Part shown: piece after piece, positions 11,901 to 23,090 of the stretch
Numbering within the stretch: position 1 is the stretch's first letter
Layout of the letters: each line of letters opens with the position of its first letter
Source: Termitomyces sp. T153
Lineage: Eukaryota; Basidiomycota; Agaricomycetes; Agaricales; Lyophyllaceae
DNA length: 64,000 nt
Reading direction: 5' to 3'
NCBI GenBank assembly: GCA_018296165.2
Contig: JACKQL020000033.1
Location: forward strand, 310,001-374,000
The notes under the pieces: model-generated
What the model was told of the DNA's origin: nothing
The model's database searches: none
What the model saw: the letters and a program-made list of their open reading frames with translations, nothing else
Translations under genes and position numbers: made by a program

Positions 11901-13218
11901 TGAATATAACTGAGAACCCTGCTTGATCAAACTTCCTGATGGATACCAGGTTTGCTGAGAGGTCAGGTGTGTGCAATGCATCCCTGAATACTAGCTCAGC
12001 CCTCCCATTTTCAGTTCTGACCATCCTCCTTACAGTTTCTGACCCGACTATTCAGAATAAATTATCCTTGGATGCGGCCTGTCCCTGTCTGGGTATAGTG
12101 AACAGAGTATAATCTGAGAAGGCGTTTTGGTTGACAAAACAGTGATCGGTTGCACCTTAGTCTGCAAATGTGGGTACAGTGGTATTCAGGGCCATAACCA
12201 TCAGGTCTGATGCAGTTGGATTTTGTTCGATATCAATAGGTACTATTGCCACTAGGGCATATGACGTCTGAGAGGTGTTTTCGGATGGTGTCGCATTTGC
12301 CAAGTGTGCCACAGGGGTATTTTGGGTGTTGTTGCCTGATGCCATTAACACTGCTAGTGCCTGGTCTCTGTTTCTAAAGTTTGCTGGGAACTGTCCTTCC
12401 TTGTCTCCACCTCGCCAGTAGCATCATTCTATTGTGTGCCCAGTTCATTTGCAGTTTGGGTTTGTGCATACCAGCTTTTCTTTTGGGGGTTTTGTGTCTG
12501 TCTGGAGTGCGGTGACCAATGGCGTGGATGACTTTTGTAATTTTAGTCTCTCCCAATGCACAAGCAAGCCTGATATCAGGTCAGCAGATGTTTTGGTTGA
12601 GTACATGCTGGCTACTATGGTGTTACAGGATTCTGGAAGCAATGTCATGACTATGGACCTGAACGTGGTATCTGTGATTGCCACTCCCTTCTCTGTGGCA
12701 TTTGCCCATTTGGTGCAAAGGTTGGCAATGTGGGTTTGGAAGTCTGAGCCATCCGTGAACCTTGTAGCACACAGTGCGTTCTCTGCACCCATGGCTGCTA
12801 GATTGGAAACGACTCCATATGCATTGGTGAGTGACTCCCAGGCCTCTGCTGCCATTCCATCCATCTTAACTCCCAGTCCAACCAGATTCTTGCAGTTGTA
12901 CACTATAAGCCCTAGTGTCCATGCATCACATAGGTCCCATTCAGCTGCAGACAGGGTGTAGGAGGACCAAACTGTAGCTGTGGGTTCTGTCTGTTCCTCA
13001 GTAGCCAGGGACATTCTCAGGGTGTCTCCAGAATCTTTTTGTTCAACCTTGGTCATTTTAGTGCCTGGCTTTGTGATACTTCCATCAAGATATCCCTTTG
13101 TGCCACGTGCACAGGCAGCAATTAGTACCCGGCTTTTAAAGTGGATGAAATTTGATCCGTCAAATTGTTGGTCCTCAGGAAAAGTAGGGGGACCACTAGT
13201 GTTTGTGTTATTTGACAT
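8950..13218 (-). pseudogene. Copia gag-pol polyprotein with in-frame stops only
   Basis: Normally encodes capsid, protease, integrase, reverse transcriptase and RNase H. One reading frame of 1423 codons spans the whole region with no frameshift. About a dozen premature stops interrupt it, including those at 12445, 12157, 11734, 11137, 10939, 9958, 9562 and 8995. Order: gag (13218-12445), zinc knuckle CTNPNCK then TGHTIEWC, protease DxGATDHCF with a stop at the serine position, gag-pre-integrase FGHTGVDLI, integrase (about 11600-11050), reverse transcriptase (CRWVFANKYDAEGNVVRRKA near 10340), and RNase H ending near TKSLP. Several stops sit where relatives have Arg, as in T-stop-PDLSFAV, consistent with CGA to TGA change. 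The protein cannot be made as one piece. Confidence 0.9.
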
Positions 13219-13312
13219 TCTGGTAGAATATATGTGGGCAGTATTGAGTTGTCAAGTGTATTGCGAGTTTCATTTTCTCAAAAATGAGGGAAAGGCTAAC
13301 GGGCCAATAACC

Positions 13313-13655
13313 TGTAGAGATAAATACAATTTAGATCCTCAGAGGTCGCAACATGATGTGTGAGACAACTGTATTTTACCTGTAGAGATAAATACAATTT
13401 AGATCTACAGGACATGTGAGAAAATAGGTAATGAGTCGAGCATGGATGTGCAACACAATGTGTGAGACAACTGAGGGACGTCAATCTGTGTGTATCAAAT
13501 ATCTGTATGTGAAAATAAGGTTCACAGAGATGCAAAGTATAGTAAACACGGAAGTGGCATAGCTAAGTGGTGTAGGAAAAACATAAAGGAAATAAAAAGA
13601 AAAACAAAAATAAAATAAGAAGATATGACGAAGGCAGTGACGTCGTACCTCAACA
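13313..13655 (-). repeat. 5' LTR of minus-strand Copia
   Basis: 343-bp copy of the LTR, TG...CA on the element strand. The two LTRs differ by scattered substitutions plus the 18-bp insert in the other copy, so the insertion is not recent. The internal sequence next to it (CCAATAACC at 13304-13312, read on the minus strand) is the likely primer-binding region. Confidence 0.88.
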
Positions 13656-15504
13656 CCATTGAAGCTACTGCCTGTAAGACCTGTGGACTGATCGACTGTG
13701 CATTTGCAATTGGCATTATTGACAAAGGTCTACTCAAGTATATTGCTTTGCTCAACTGCATCAATGCAGGCTCAAGTCTTATGTGGACTCACTGAATTGA
13801 CAAAAGAAAAGAAGTACACCTCCACAGATATTTGAAAATTGTTCCAAACCATCAACAGCCTAACTAACCACTCAAAATCCTCCACTGGCACTGTACTAGT
13901 CACAAAGACCTCTGCTCAAATCCACAACCACAGTCCTGGGTTCCCCTGCTGCAAGCTCTGCTTTGAGCTTAGACATCAATGCCATGGACACACCAAACAA
14001 TGGTGTGTTAGATGAAGAGGAGGATGCCTGGCAGGATAATCAATGAATCAAAGGCTGCACACAAAGCCATGCAAGGAGGTAGAACAGTAACAGGAGGAGG
14101 AACAAAAACAATTACTGGATCAAACAACATGAAGGTTGGTATGGCAGTCAAGGGCCCAGATGGACAGGCCTACCTTGTTGATACAGCACATCTCCAGAAG
14201 ATTCAGGTGGAGGCCACAAAAAATGAAACCACTGACTTTGCCAGCATTGCTTTGCTGCTTGCATGAACTCTGCCTCTGCCACTCCTGTGAACTTGACTGG
14301 CTTCTTTGAATACCAGGGATTTATGGCTGTAGAAGATGATGTCAATGATTTTGGAGCTGAACTCAGGGTATCCATCAACTGGAACAATAATGCCATACAT
14401 AACTGTGAAACCATTCTTGCCACTACCATAATTGCACTGCTCAATCAAACTGAACAACAATGCTTGTTTCCCTCAATGAAAAACCCTTCTACTTGGACTC
14501 AGGTGCCACTGTTCACATCTCCCCCTGTAGGTCCAATTTTGTAACCCTGCAGGCCATACCACCATGTGATATAAGAGGAATTGGTGGATCATCCATTGCA
14601 GTGGTTGGGATAGGCAGAATTAGGCTCCACATTCAGAATCAGACCAAAATCATACTTGAGAATGCATTATACATACCTACATCCAGGGTCTACCTGATCT
14701 CTGTCTCAGCACTTGTTACAGGCATGAATGCATCCATCTCATTCAGTAATTCTGGTATCATGATCCTTGATAGCAACAGCAACACACTCCTTGCTTCAGG
14801 TCCACTCATTCCAGGGCAACATCTCTACACACTCAATCTACAAGCAGCCCTAGCCAGACATGCCCTCATAGCCACTCAACAACCTATCAGCCCTGACACC
14901 TGGCACTGGCAATTAGGCCACACTAATTATCAAGTAGTTGCCACCATGGCCCATGCTGGCATGCTCCTGGGTATGCCATCAGCCTCCCTCCTAGCACAGC
15001 TGAAGTGTGATATCTGTATTCATGGAAAACAGATGAAATCCCCAGTTCCAAAAGTGCAGGAGGAAGGGTATAGAGCAACTGAAAGGCTTGCAATTGTATG
15101 AATAGACCTGGTGGGACCCATGCATGTACAATCATGTACTAGAAATAAATATATTATGGACTTAGTAGACAATTATACCAATATGGCATGGTTGATTCCT
15201 CTCAAGCTAAAAAGCAACCCTTTTCCTGCCCTGCAAGTCTGGGAAAAGGCAATGGAACTAGAGACTGGAAAATATGTTGGAAATCATTGAACAGGCAATG
15301 ATGGCAAATTAAAGAATTACAAAATGAACAACTGGCTTGACTTTATCAGTTCTAGGCAGCAATATGGGGCTCCTTACACATCACAACACATGGGACATGT
15401 TGAACACATGCATAGGACATTACAAGATAAAGTGCAGACAAGCTGAGTACAGATTTCCATCTCTTCCTATGTTTTGGTGACCTCCAGAATTTCTGGTTTC
15501 TACA
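13656..15504 (+). pseudogene. Copia-H gag, protease and integrase fragment
   Basis: The gag end includes a degenerate zinc knuckle (CKLCFELRHQCHGHTKQWC near 13955). The frame 14460-15101 carries the aspartic protease motif YLDSGATVHISP followed by the gag-pre-integrase TWHWQLGH and CDICIHGKQ zinc-binding region. After a stop at about 15099 the integrase core starts (IDLVGPM, then WLIPLK) and continues, with more stops, to a VEHMHRTLQDK block near 15430. Many stops and frame changes show it is inactive. Confidence 0.85.
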
Positions 15505-16372
15505 TGACACAACAGTCATGTGACTTTGTCATGTGGGGTCTAGGCCCTCAGCCCACCAACCAACATTCCCCTAGTGCCCTCTGGCACTCCTCCTAGCAAA
15601 GTCCCTGACAATGTTTCCTTTCTTGGTATTATTACTACAGTTTTTCATTATTTCTTGATTTGGACTTATTTCTTAAATACATGCCACTCTAGTGACTGAC
15701 ATACTGGCTGTCATTCCAGGTGTCAAATTTGGCTATAGTCAGGTTATTGACTTGCCCAAGCCATTCCTTCTGACTTGCCTATGTTGCTAGCACCCCTTTT
15801 CACTGCTATCTACTCCTTTTAGTTTCATTTTCTCTGCTTACTATAAATACAATTATGTTTTTCTATACTACCATCAAAGAATTGCACCTCATTATCAGCC
15901 CCAGACTTTAGATCTAAGTCTAGTGACTCTTCTTTTCTTCTAGCATGTTCTCTCTTGAGTTAGTGCCTTTGTCATTTCATTCAGCTAGTACCACAGGGTA
16001 CTATTTTGCCAAGTCTACATTTAGTGGCTAGCACCTATGGCTAGTTTTGTTTTATTATTGTCCCTGTTGCTAATGTTCCTTTTGCTACCCCTAGTGCCAG
16101 CCTTTAGCCTTGTTCTGCTAGTGACCTAGTCCCTAGCAACTTCAGTTCAACTCTAGTCAGGTTTACCCACAGAGTTTCCCCTTCCTATTTGCTTGCTATC
16201 ACCATCTACTGACCTTGCACTAGCAGCCTAGCACCTCTTCTGCATCAAGCAGGCTTTCTGGGACCTAGCTCAACTTGCACCCCTCATTTCTGTAGTCCAT
16301 TTATACTCTACTTGTGACACTGCTAGTTGTTGTGTTCCCTGCATGGCAGCTAGGCAGCAACAGATGTCATCA
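15505..16372 (+). repeat. Gypsy-type LTR (LTR-C family) inserted in Copia-H
   Basis: Begins TGACACAACAGTCATGTGAC and ends with a CCCTGCATGGC, AGGCAGCA, TCATCA tail. That tail matches the 3' end of the LTR before the plus-strand Gypsy at 43848. It is rich in the short word CTAGC. Flanking pentamers do not match, and the reverse transcriptase segment expected here is absent, so a deletion accompanied or followed insertion. Exact ends are uncertain by a few bases. Confidence 0.55.
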
Positions 16373-18138
16373 CTGTTTCAAAGACCAAATTGTGCAGTGT
16401 GTGGACTATCACCAATCTTGGAATACCAAGGTTTGTGGTTTGGATAGCTGTCTAATGGGAGCATGATAAGTAGCTAGTACAATTGTCACAGACAGCATTA
16501 ATTGACAAAATCATTCTACAGTCTGGTCTGAAGGATGTTGTCACAACCCATTCCCAGAACTCTGGACCTTGTTTCCAGCCACCTTGCTTCCCCAGAGTTC
16601 CCCCCCAACTCCCCCTTTGACTCCCCAAATCTTTGTTCACCCATGGCACCCACTCCAGGTAACTCCAATGCTTCTCTGGCAAACCCCAACACCCCCCTGG
16701 CTAACTCCAATGCCTTCCCTGCAGCCTTCAATGCTTCCCCTGCCTCTCCTGAGCCCCTAGAACCCTCCCCCACTGTTCCTGACACTGGTGTGCATCACCA
16801 ATTTGTCATCCTGACTTACCTGACCAGCTCCAGAGCATCATGACAACCCTGGAACAGCCTGTGTCCTCAACTGACCCCATCATGATCCCATCAGTATATC
16901 ACTGTGGCCTGCCCCTTGATCACAACCAACACCTGTCAGCTCTGCATGACCCCAACAAGCCCCACTGCCAGACCCACTATCCCTGGAGCTGTCCCAGTGG
17001 TCAGTATATAAGTTGTAGAGTAGCATCCTATACTCTAGTCTTGATATTGCCTTACCTGATGTGTTTCTGATTGTTTCTCTCCTGTGTTTCATGTTCTGTG
17101 TTATGTTTTCTCTTCTCTCAGTCTCCTGGTCTTGTCTTGTCTCTATCTCTGTTATTGTCTCATTATCATTTTGTATCTCTGCTTGAATCTATTTTTGTTC
17201 TTGTCCCAATCTCACCTTGACTTCATCTTATCTTGTTTGACTCTGTTTCCTTTATTGTGTTCAAGTCCCTTAAACCTTAACACCATTACAAACCCTGTGC
17301 TTATGATTATGAACTTCAAACATTTATAAACCAACTCTGGACCTCACTAGTTGCTTGGCCCCAAGACCCATCAACATCCATTGATTTCTCATCAAACTCC
17401 AGCCCCACTCCCATCACCTGCATAGCCTCTGTTTGCCCTGCACTTCCAATACTTGCTTCCAGACTTGTGCCTGACACCCCTTCAAGTCTAAACCTTCTCT
17501 GTACCTTGTCCTAGACTTCCCTGGACCACCCCGGACTTGTTTGGACCACTTCCCCTTGCTTATCCTCACAAGTATCTGAAGTCCAGACCATCCCTGAATG
17601 CCAGGTTATCAGTGCAGGACATTGCATCTGCCTAGTAAGGACTTGCCCAGTGTAGCTAAGCCCCCATGGTCAGCAGAACCTGACAGATGTGGTGCCATTA
17701 TCACTCCCTATGGGACCCTGGTTTGAAATTACAATGCATTGACTGTTCAACACTTTCCCATGATGAACAAGCTGCCCTCCAGTGCACCCTATACTGATTG
17801 CTCATTGGTTGCCTTCTTTATGTTGCTATTTCCACCTGGCCTGACATTGTGTATGCTGTTGGACAGCTTACCCAGTATGTCAACAGTTATGGTTCACTGG
17901 AATGTGGTGATACAGCTTGTACAGTACCTTAAGGAGACACAAGACTAAAACTAATGCTCAGTAGCAAAGACAACCCTGTCAGCCTTGTAGGGCTTACAGA
18001 TTCTGATTGGGCCAACTGCCTAGACACTAGATGGAGCATCAGCAGATATACTTGGAGCCTCAGGTTTGGGGTGATATCATGGGCAGCACAGAAGCAAAAA
18101 ACCATAGCTGCTTCTTCATGCAAGGCCAAATATATGGC
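16373..18138 (+). pseudogene. Copia-H reverse transcriptase end and RNase H start (split)
   Basis: Read as 16373-16538 joined to 17691-18138 after removing the LTR and one target-site copy. The first part gives WTITNLGIP, a broken LGIA-like segment and SQTALIDKIILQSGLKDV, the end of Copia reverse transcriptase. The second resumes at once with VPLSLPM, then SWPDIVYAVGQL, LVGLTDSDWANC and KQKTIAASSCKAKYMA, the RNase H domain. Its catalytic Asp motif is visible. Stops at several places make it non-functional. Confidence 0.85.
16539..17685 (+). mobile_element. Solo LTR, Gypsy-type LTR-A family, TSD GATGT
   Basis: 1147 bp running from TGTCACAACCC to GCAGAACCTGACA. The pentamer GATGT occurs immediately left (16534-16538) and right (17686-17690). 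A TATATAAG box lies near 17002. Very few CpG remain. It is in the opposite orientation to the LTR-A copies at 18139 and 25803. Confidence 0.9.
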
Positions 18139-19286
18139 TGTCAGGTTCTGCTGACCATGGGGGCTCAGCTACACTGGGCAAGTCCTTACTAGGTGGACGT
18201 GATTCCCTGCACTGACAACCGGGCATTCAGAGGTATTCCAAACACTGGGGATTATGAGGATAGCCAGGGGAAATTGATCCGAGCAAGTCTGGGGAGGTCT
18301 GGAGGAGTAGAGGATGAGTTGTGGGGAAGAGGGATGGGCTTGGCGGGGTTCAGGCATAAGTCTGTGTGTGAGTATTGCGGGTGCGGAGGAGGCGGAGGCT
18401 ACATGGATGACAGGAGCAGAGCCGGAGTTCTGATGGGGGATCAACAGGGGTTGATGGGGTTCGGAGCCGAGTGTATAGCAGTGTCCGGGGTTGGTAACAA
18501 GTGTCGGGGGTTTGTAATTGTAACTGCGGAGTTTGTGAGGACATTATGGTCAAGAGGACTTGAACACAATAGACAGAATCAAACAGGATGAGACAGAGTC
18601 AAACAAAATGAGACGAAGACAAGATGAAAATGAGAATAGATTCAGGCGGAGACACGGAATGATAACAAAAAGATAATGGAACAGAGACAAGATAAGACCG
18701 GGAGACTGAGAATAAGGAAAACGAGACACGGGACACAAAACACAAGAAGAAACAATCAGGAACACATCAGGAAAGGCCAGTACATAGGGAAGTAGGTAAT
18801 CTCAAGACTAGAGTATGAGGAGCTACTCTATGTCTTATATACTGACTACTGAAGAGCTCCGGGGATGTTGGCTGTGGTGGTGGGGCTTGGTGGAGCTCGA
18901 CAGAGTTGACGGGTGTTGGTTACAACCAGAGGGCAGGCTGCGTTGATATGTTGATGGGATCAATTGCGACGTGGTCCATTCCGAGGCTGTTGTGATACCC
19001 AGGGTAAGTCAGGGGAGCCAGGGTGTTGAGTTGATGATGTGTAATGGGGTCAGGCATGGCGGGGGAGTGGTCCCAGGGGCTCAGGAAGTCCAGGGGAAGC
19101 GCTGGCAGCTGCGGGGAAGACGTTGGAGTTGGCCAGGGGGCTGTTGGAGTTAGCTGAGAATGTGTCGGAGTTAGCTGGAGTAGGCACGGAGTGCTGGGGA
19201 AGTTAGATGAAGCATCGGGGGGGGGGTTCCAGGGGAGTGGGGGTTTGTCAGGCAGTGTATGGGGCTTCAGGGAACGGGTCGTGACA
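18139..19286 (-). mobile_element. Solo LTR, LTR-A family, TSD ATGGC
   Basis: 1148 bp; on the plus strand it runs from TGTCAGGTTCTGCTG to GGGTCGTGACA. ATGGC is duplicated at 18134-18138 and 19287-19291. Removing the LTR and one ATGGC rejoins AKYMA to AFENMQE of the Copia RNase H. It keeps many CpG, so it looks younger than the copy at 16539. No internal region or second LTR is present. Confidence 0.93.
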
Positions 19287-19575
19287 ATGGCTGCTTTTGA
19301 GAACATGCAAGAGTGCATGTGGCTCCAATCTGTACTCAGGGTATTGACCATGGCAAGGCCATGAAGAAAGCTACCCCAATGCTCTGTGATAACAATGCTG
19401 CAATTAACCTTTTCAAGGATCCCACCTTACATGCATGTGTAAAACAGGTTGATATCAACCATCATTTCCTTTGGGAATGTGTACAGGCCAACAAAATCAG
19501 CAGACACTGTATCAACACAAAACACAATGTTGCTGATGTCTTCACCAAAGTGCTGGCTGCTCTGCTGTTTATTTG
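19287..19575 (+). pseudogene. Copia-H RNase H C-terminus
   Basis: Continuation of the Copia polyprotein after the solo LTR. It reads PMLCDNNAAINLFKDPTLHACVK in spirit, then a NHHFLWE block and HNVADVFTK, the usual end of Copia RNase H, and stops at 19573-19575. A frame change near 19350 separates it from the first codons after the insertion. Confidence 0.85.
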
Positions 19576-19647
19576 ACTCTGGTCCTTACTCAGGCTACAA
19601 GTACCATGACTCCATGCAAGGAGGAGCAAGTATCTGGTGAGGAAGAG

Positions 19648-19873
19648 TGTTAGGACCTTTTGGGCCACCAAAAACATTGCTCACACTATCACTTGTCACG
19701 TTTCCCTTCACACTCCCATTGTCCCACTGTCTCCTCATTTCTCCATTGTTCAATATGATCCTTTCTCCCATTATGCATATACATATAAATACAATCATCT
19801 ACTATACAATACCCTGAGTCCCTTATACAAGACTGAGGGTAAGTTCATACTGTCCTTTGCATCATTCCTAACA
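19648..19873 (+). repeat. 3' LTR of Copia-H
   Basis: 226 bp from TGTTAGGACC to CATTCCTAACA, with terminal inverted TGTTAGGA/TCCTAACA, a purine-rich stretch GGTGAGGAAGAG directly upstream and a TATAAATA box. A related copy is at 6140-6358. Confidence 0.85.
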
Positions 19874-21141
19874 TTACTCATACCATACTCAATAGAATTA
19901 CACTTACCATTAACTGTCAGATATAGAATAATTTTAGTCCCTTATACAAGAATGAGGAATTACACTTACCATTGACTGACAGACTACTGTACAAGGATAG
20001 AGTTCCGACACTGGTGAGTTTCCAACAGCTCTTCCAGTGAAGCCACACCTGCCTCAATCTCTGGGGGCTACTTGGCACTCCATTCCCACTTCACCTTTCC
20101 ATTGCCAATACTAGATAGAGCTCCTACTCCATTCAGAACCCTTCTGTCCCCACATTCAGACCACCCTCCCTTTCAGGCTTCCAGCATGCAGACAATATCC
20201 TTGTTCACCTTTGCTGAGGCCAACCCAACAGGTTCAGTTATGAGCTTGCATCAGCAGTGGCCTGGCCAACCCATGAGTGAACCCTGAGGTCTTACAATGG
20301 GACCTTAATCTTGCCATGGTACCTGTGCAATGCCTACCCCTACTATCAGTATTGATTTGCAATCTCCCTCTTAGTCTCCTGCCAATTCAGTGCATGGTTT
20401 GTTTCCTTATGTGTTCCCCATCTGGCATCTATGCTATCCACAACCCACTGCTGGCAGCTAATAATGCTTCCTAAGCAAATATTGTCCAAGAAACCTGTTA
20501 TATCATTTTCAAACAATGTGTTTTTTTATGGAAAAAAGCTCTAAACAATGGGAAAAGCCTTTTTACAAAGGAAAAATCTGTCAAAGAAATGACAGGTTTC
20601 CTCTTCCCATTCTTCCAACAGTAACACATTCTGATGGCCCGCAGAGACCTCAACTCTCCCATTCACCAGACCACGGGGCAAGTCGGCCTTTTTCGGGCTG
20701 GGCAGGAGTGTGATGGTAACAGTGCCTCATTGTGCCACAATTGATGACCCTACACATTGGAATCCCATGGACGGCCTGACCTACAAAGCCTCCTAATGTG
20801 CACATGCAGGTGGTGGGTACCCGGTCCACACCTTATTCATCCGAACCCTGTCACTCATGACATGAAAAAACCTTGATATGTGTGGTTTAGAAGTACAAAG
20901 CATGTTGGTTGGACCATATAGAAGTGTCTACAATGGCTTAAGTCAAAATTCAGCTAAGTCCTAACTTTGGGAATTGAACAAAAATCGCCAGTAGCTGCCA
21001 TTTGTACAAACAGCTCTAAAAGCTCGGAATGGCCCTCGTAATTGCAGATTGTTATTGAATATGTAGAAGAATTTGGAAATGATATGAACGGCAGACTTTT
21101 GATGGCCAAAAATTGGATGTTGTCAAAGGATATAATTGCAC
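19874..21141. other. Repeat-derived intergenic sequence, one foldback
   Basis: No gene recognised. A short direct copy of the Copia LTR tail words (GTCCCTTATACAAGA) occurs near 19937. Beyond about 20600 CpG reappears and the sequence is host-like. The stretch before 21141 is the 3' flank of the TBC gene. Confidence 0.4.
20489..20601. repeat. Foldback/MITE-like element, degraded copy
   Basis: Begins AGAAACCTGTTATATCATTTTC and ends GAAATGACAGGTTTCC, an imperfect inverted repeat about 113 bp long. The end sequence matches the perfect hairpin at 51906-51994. Confidence 0.6.
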
Positions 21142-23090
21142 CTATCGACCATTGGAAGCCGACCCAGACAAACTACTAACAACTCTTTCTGTAACACCCA
21201 CAACCGCACCCCCAGCCCACCCGACAACCCTCTTCCAATCGCGTCCTTGATTCTCCAAGAAACTTAACCCGACCTCAGAATACTTATCACGTATCTTCAC
21301 ACCATATACTGCAAAAGCGATACCCAGCACAATTACTGCACCCGCAACCATGCCAGTTGTCTGATCCACTCGACCCCGACGCAAACGCTTTAGCTTTCCT
21401 TTCAGCTTTCCGTGGAGTTTCCCCCGAAAGTGTTTGCATTTCAATTTTCCAGATGCAGGCTTCTTTTCACACTTCTTGTTGCCTTCTGTTTCTCCTTCGG
21501 CGTCGTCTTCTACGTAAGGGTACACAATAAGTTCAGGACGAAGAACCATGGCTTCAGCTTCGGCGTCTGTGGGAAGGGCAGAAAATGACTCGCTCCAGGT
21601 GTAGACGACGCTTTGTGGACCCATGATACTTGCGAGGAAGAGTTCGGGATGTGTTGGAGGATAGAGGGCATAAAGTTCATCTGCTTGAGAGAGAAGTGAG
21701 GTGAGTTTGATGGGAGGGAGACGACTAAGAGGCGTAGAGGGGCGGGAGGTGACCGGTGATGATAGGGGGGATTTCTCATCCAACGATTCTTCCTTCCACA
21801 AGGGTATAAGCTCTGTTGCAACGAGATCTGCCGTTATCTCGGGTGTTGTACAAGGATCCGCCATGTTCTCTTTTGCCTCCGTTAAGGACATTGATTCCGC
21901 CTTTTCAACTTTTACCTCCTGGCGTTCGCTGTCGTGAACAGCTTCTTTCCTACCACCTCGTACTTTCACATCCCCAAGTTTTTCTCCATCTGTCATTAGA
22001 GGGAGGGTGCTCAGTATAGAGTGCGCCATCCCTAGACATTCTTCCTGATCTTCGTCTTCCAACTGCTGGAACACCTCTTTTCTGGATAGTATGATCTAAA
22101 TCTGATGATTAGTGCAGGAAATAACTGAGGAAGACGTACTCCCGTACCACCGTGACAAGATATACGATAATGATCGGCGGTCGACATAGTATGTAGTCGA
22201 AAACGTGCTGTATGAGGGAAAGTGTTGGAATGTCGTGCGAAAATAGAGTCAAAAGATTGGAAAGGGCGTAAAAGGGCAGTTGTGACAAACTGAAGATATT
22301 TGAGAACGATGAGTGACAGAATATCGTGACAGCGCACCTCTCCAGCCGCCGGGCGTATTGTGAATCGGCGAGGCGTAAAAGATGTTTGGTAACCCTGCCG
22401 GGATTTTAACACGATAAGAAGGAGAGAAATGGAATCACTCACCTCAACAGACCAAGAACAGGTTCCAGGGTTGAACCCATCGAGTCTCGAACCCGGTGCA
22501 AACTGATTTTTTGCACGCATGCAAGTTGGAGTTCTTCCGGGAGCGTCAAATACAACACAGAGACAATATCATGATATCCCTGGAATAGATTTTTAAGTTC
22601 GAATTTTCCTATCGGACGTTCTGCAAGACCAATCAATACCTGAAAATAGTTCAATTTGGGGTGTTGTCGAAACACCGAGACCAAAAGGTTATTGAGTTTC
22701 TCTTGCATAAGCTCTTTATCACTCAAGGAGGTGTCTGTTGAGTTCATATATCAGTGATACACTGAAACTCTAACCGTGATAGGCGATGCCTTTTCACCTA
22801 CTGGGTAAAGAACGAAGCTACGGTCCGTGTCCAGGCGAATCTGACGTTCATCACGATGTTCGCGGTATGCGTCGTCTATCGAAGCTTGCATTTCGATTCT
22901 TTGGCGAACGCCGAGGATCTCGGGCCTGCAGGGTGGACTTTAGCCGTCTGGTATTTGTACAAGCCCGTATGTAGACGTACCAGATTTGAACTCTACTTGG
23001 TCCGAATCCTCCTGGTTGGAGGCTATGTCTCTTGAGGTCTTCCCAGTCTATTGAAGCTGCCTTCTGACCGCTGTATTCGTCGGCCGCCAT
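21142..23090 (-). CDS. TBC-domain Rab GTPase-activating protein with C-terminal membrane anchor (TBC1D20/Gyp8-like)
   Basis: Accelerates GTP hydrolysis by a Rab, probably Ypt1/Rab1 at the ER, by analogy with TBC1D20 and yeast Gyp8. Seven exons: 23090-22981, 22925-22798, 22734-22640, 22579-22443, 22394-22338, 22289-22148 and 22095-21142; 540 aa, introns 48-63 nt, phases consistent. The N-terminus MAADEYSGQKAASIDWEDLKR leads into RVQIWPEIL. The TBC arginine-finger motif IxxDxxR is IRLDTDRS, and the glutamine-finger motif is LNYFQGYHDIVSVLYL. SLHRVRDSM, ALSNLLTLFSHDIPTL and HVFDYILCRPPIIIVYL complete the fold. A long acidic and Ser/Pro-rich linker follows, then a Lys-rich patch and one hydrophobic segment (GMVAGAVIVLGIAFAVYGV) about 60 residues from the end. 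The start is the first ATG before the conserved block. Confidence 0.92.

Larger units (their letters stand above)
8566..13655 (-). mobile_element. Ty1/Copia LTR retrotransposon, full-length, inactive
   Basis: Two related LTRs (8566-8926 and 13313-13655) flank a gag-pol region read on the minus strand. In that orientation the LTR runs TGTTGAGGTAC to TATCTCTACA, and the polypurine tract CAGGGGAG lies directly upstream of the 3' LTR. The flanking pentamers are CCTCC on the left and CCATT on the right, so no target duplication joins the two ends, and the flanks belong to different elements (Helitron left, plus-strand Copia right). Confidence 0.9.
13656..19873 (+). mobile_element. Ty1/Copia element (Copia-H), 5' truncated and multiply interrupted
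   Basis: Plus-strand Copia pieces appear in order: gag, protease, integrase start, reverse transcriptase end, RNase H and 3' LTR. The 5' LTR and first gag codons are replaced by the minus-strand Copia junction at 13655/13656. Most of the reverse transcriptase is missing between about 15504 and 16373. LTRs at 15505-16372, 16539-17685 and 18139-19286 interrupt it; the last two have perfect 5-bp target duplications that restore the Copia reading frame when removed. Confidence 0.85.

Noticed and set aside
20790..20850. Possible tRNA-like sequence near GGTGGTGGGTACCCGG
   Set aside because: No box A/box B pair and no cloverleaf could be drawn.
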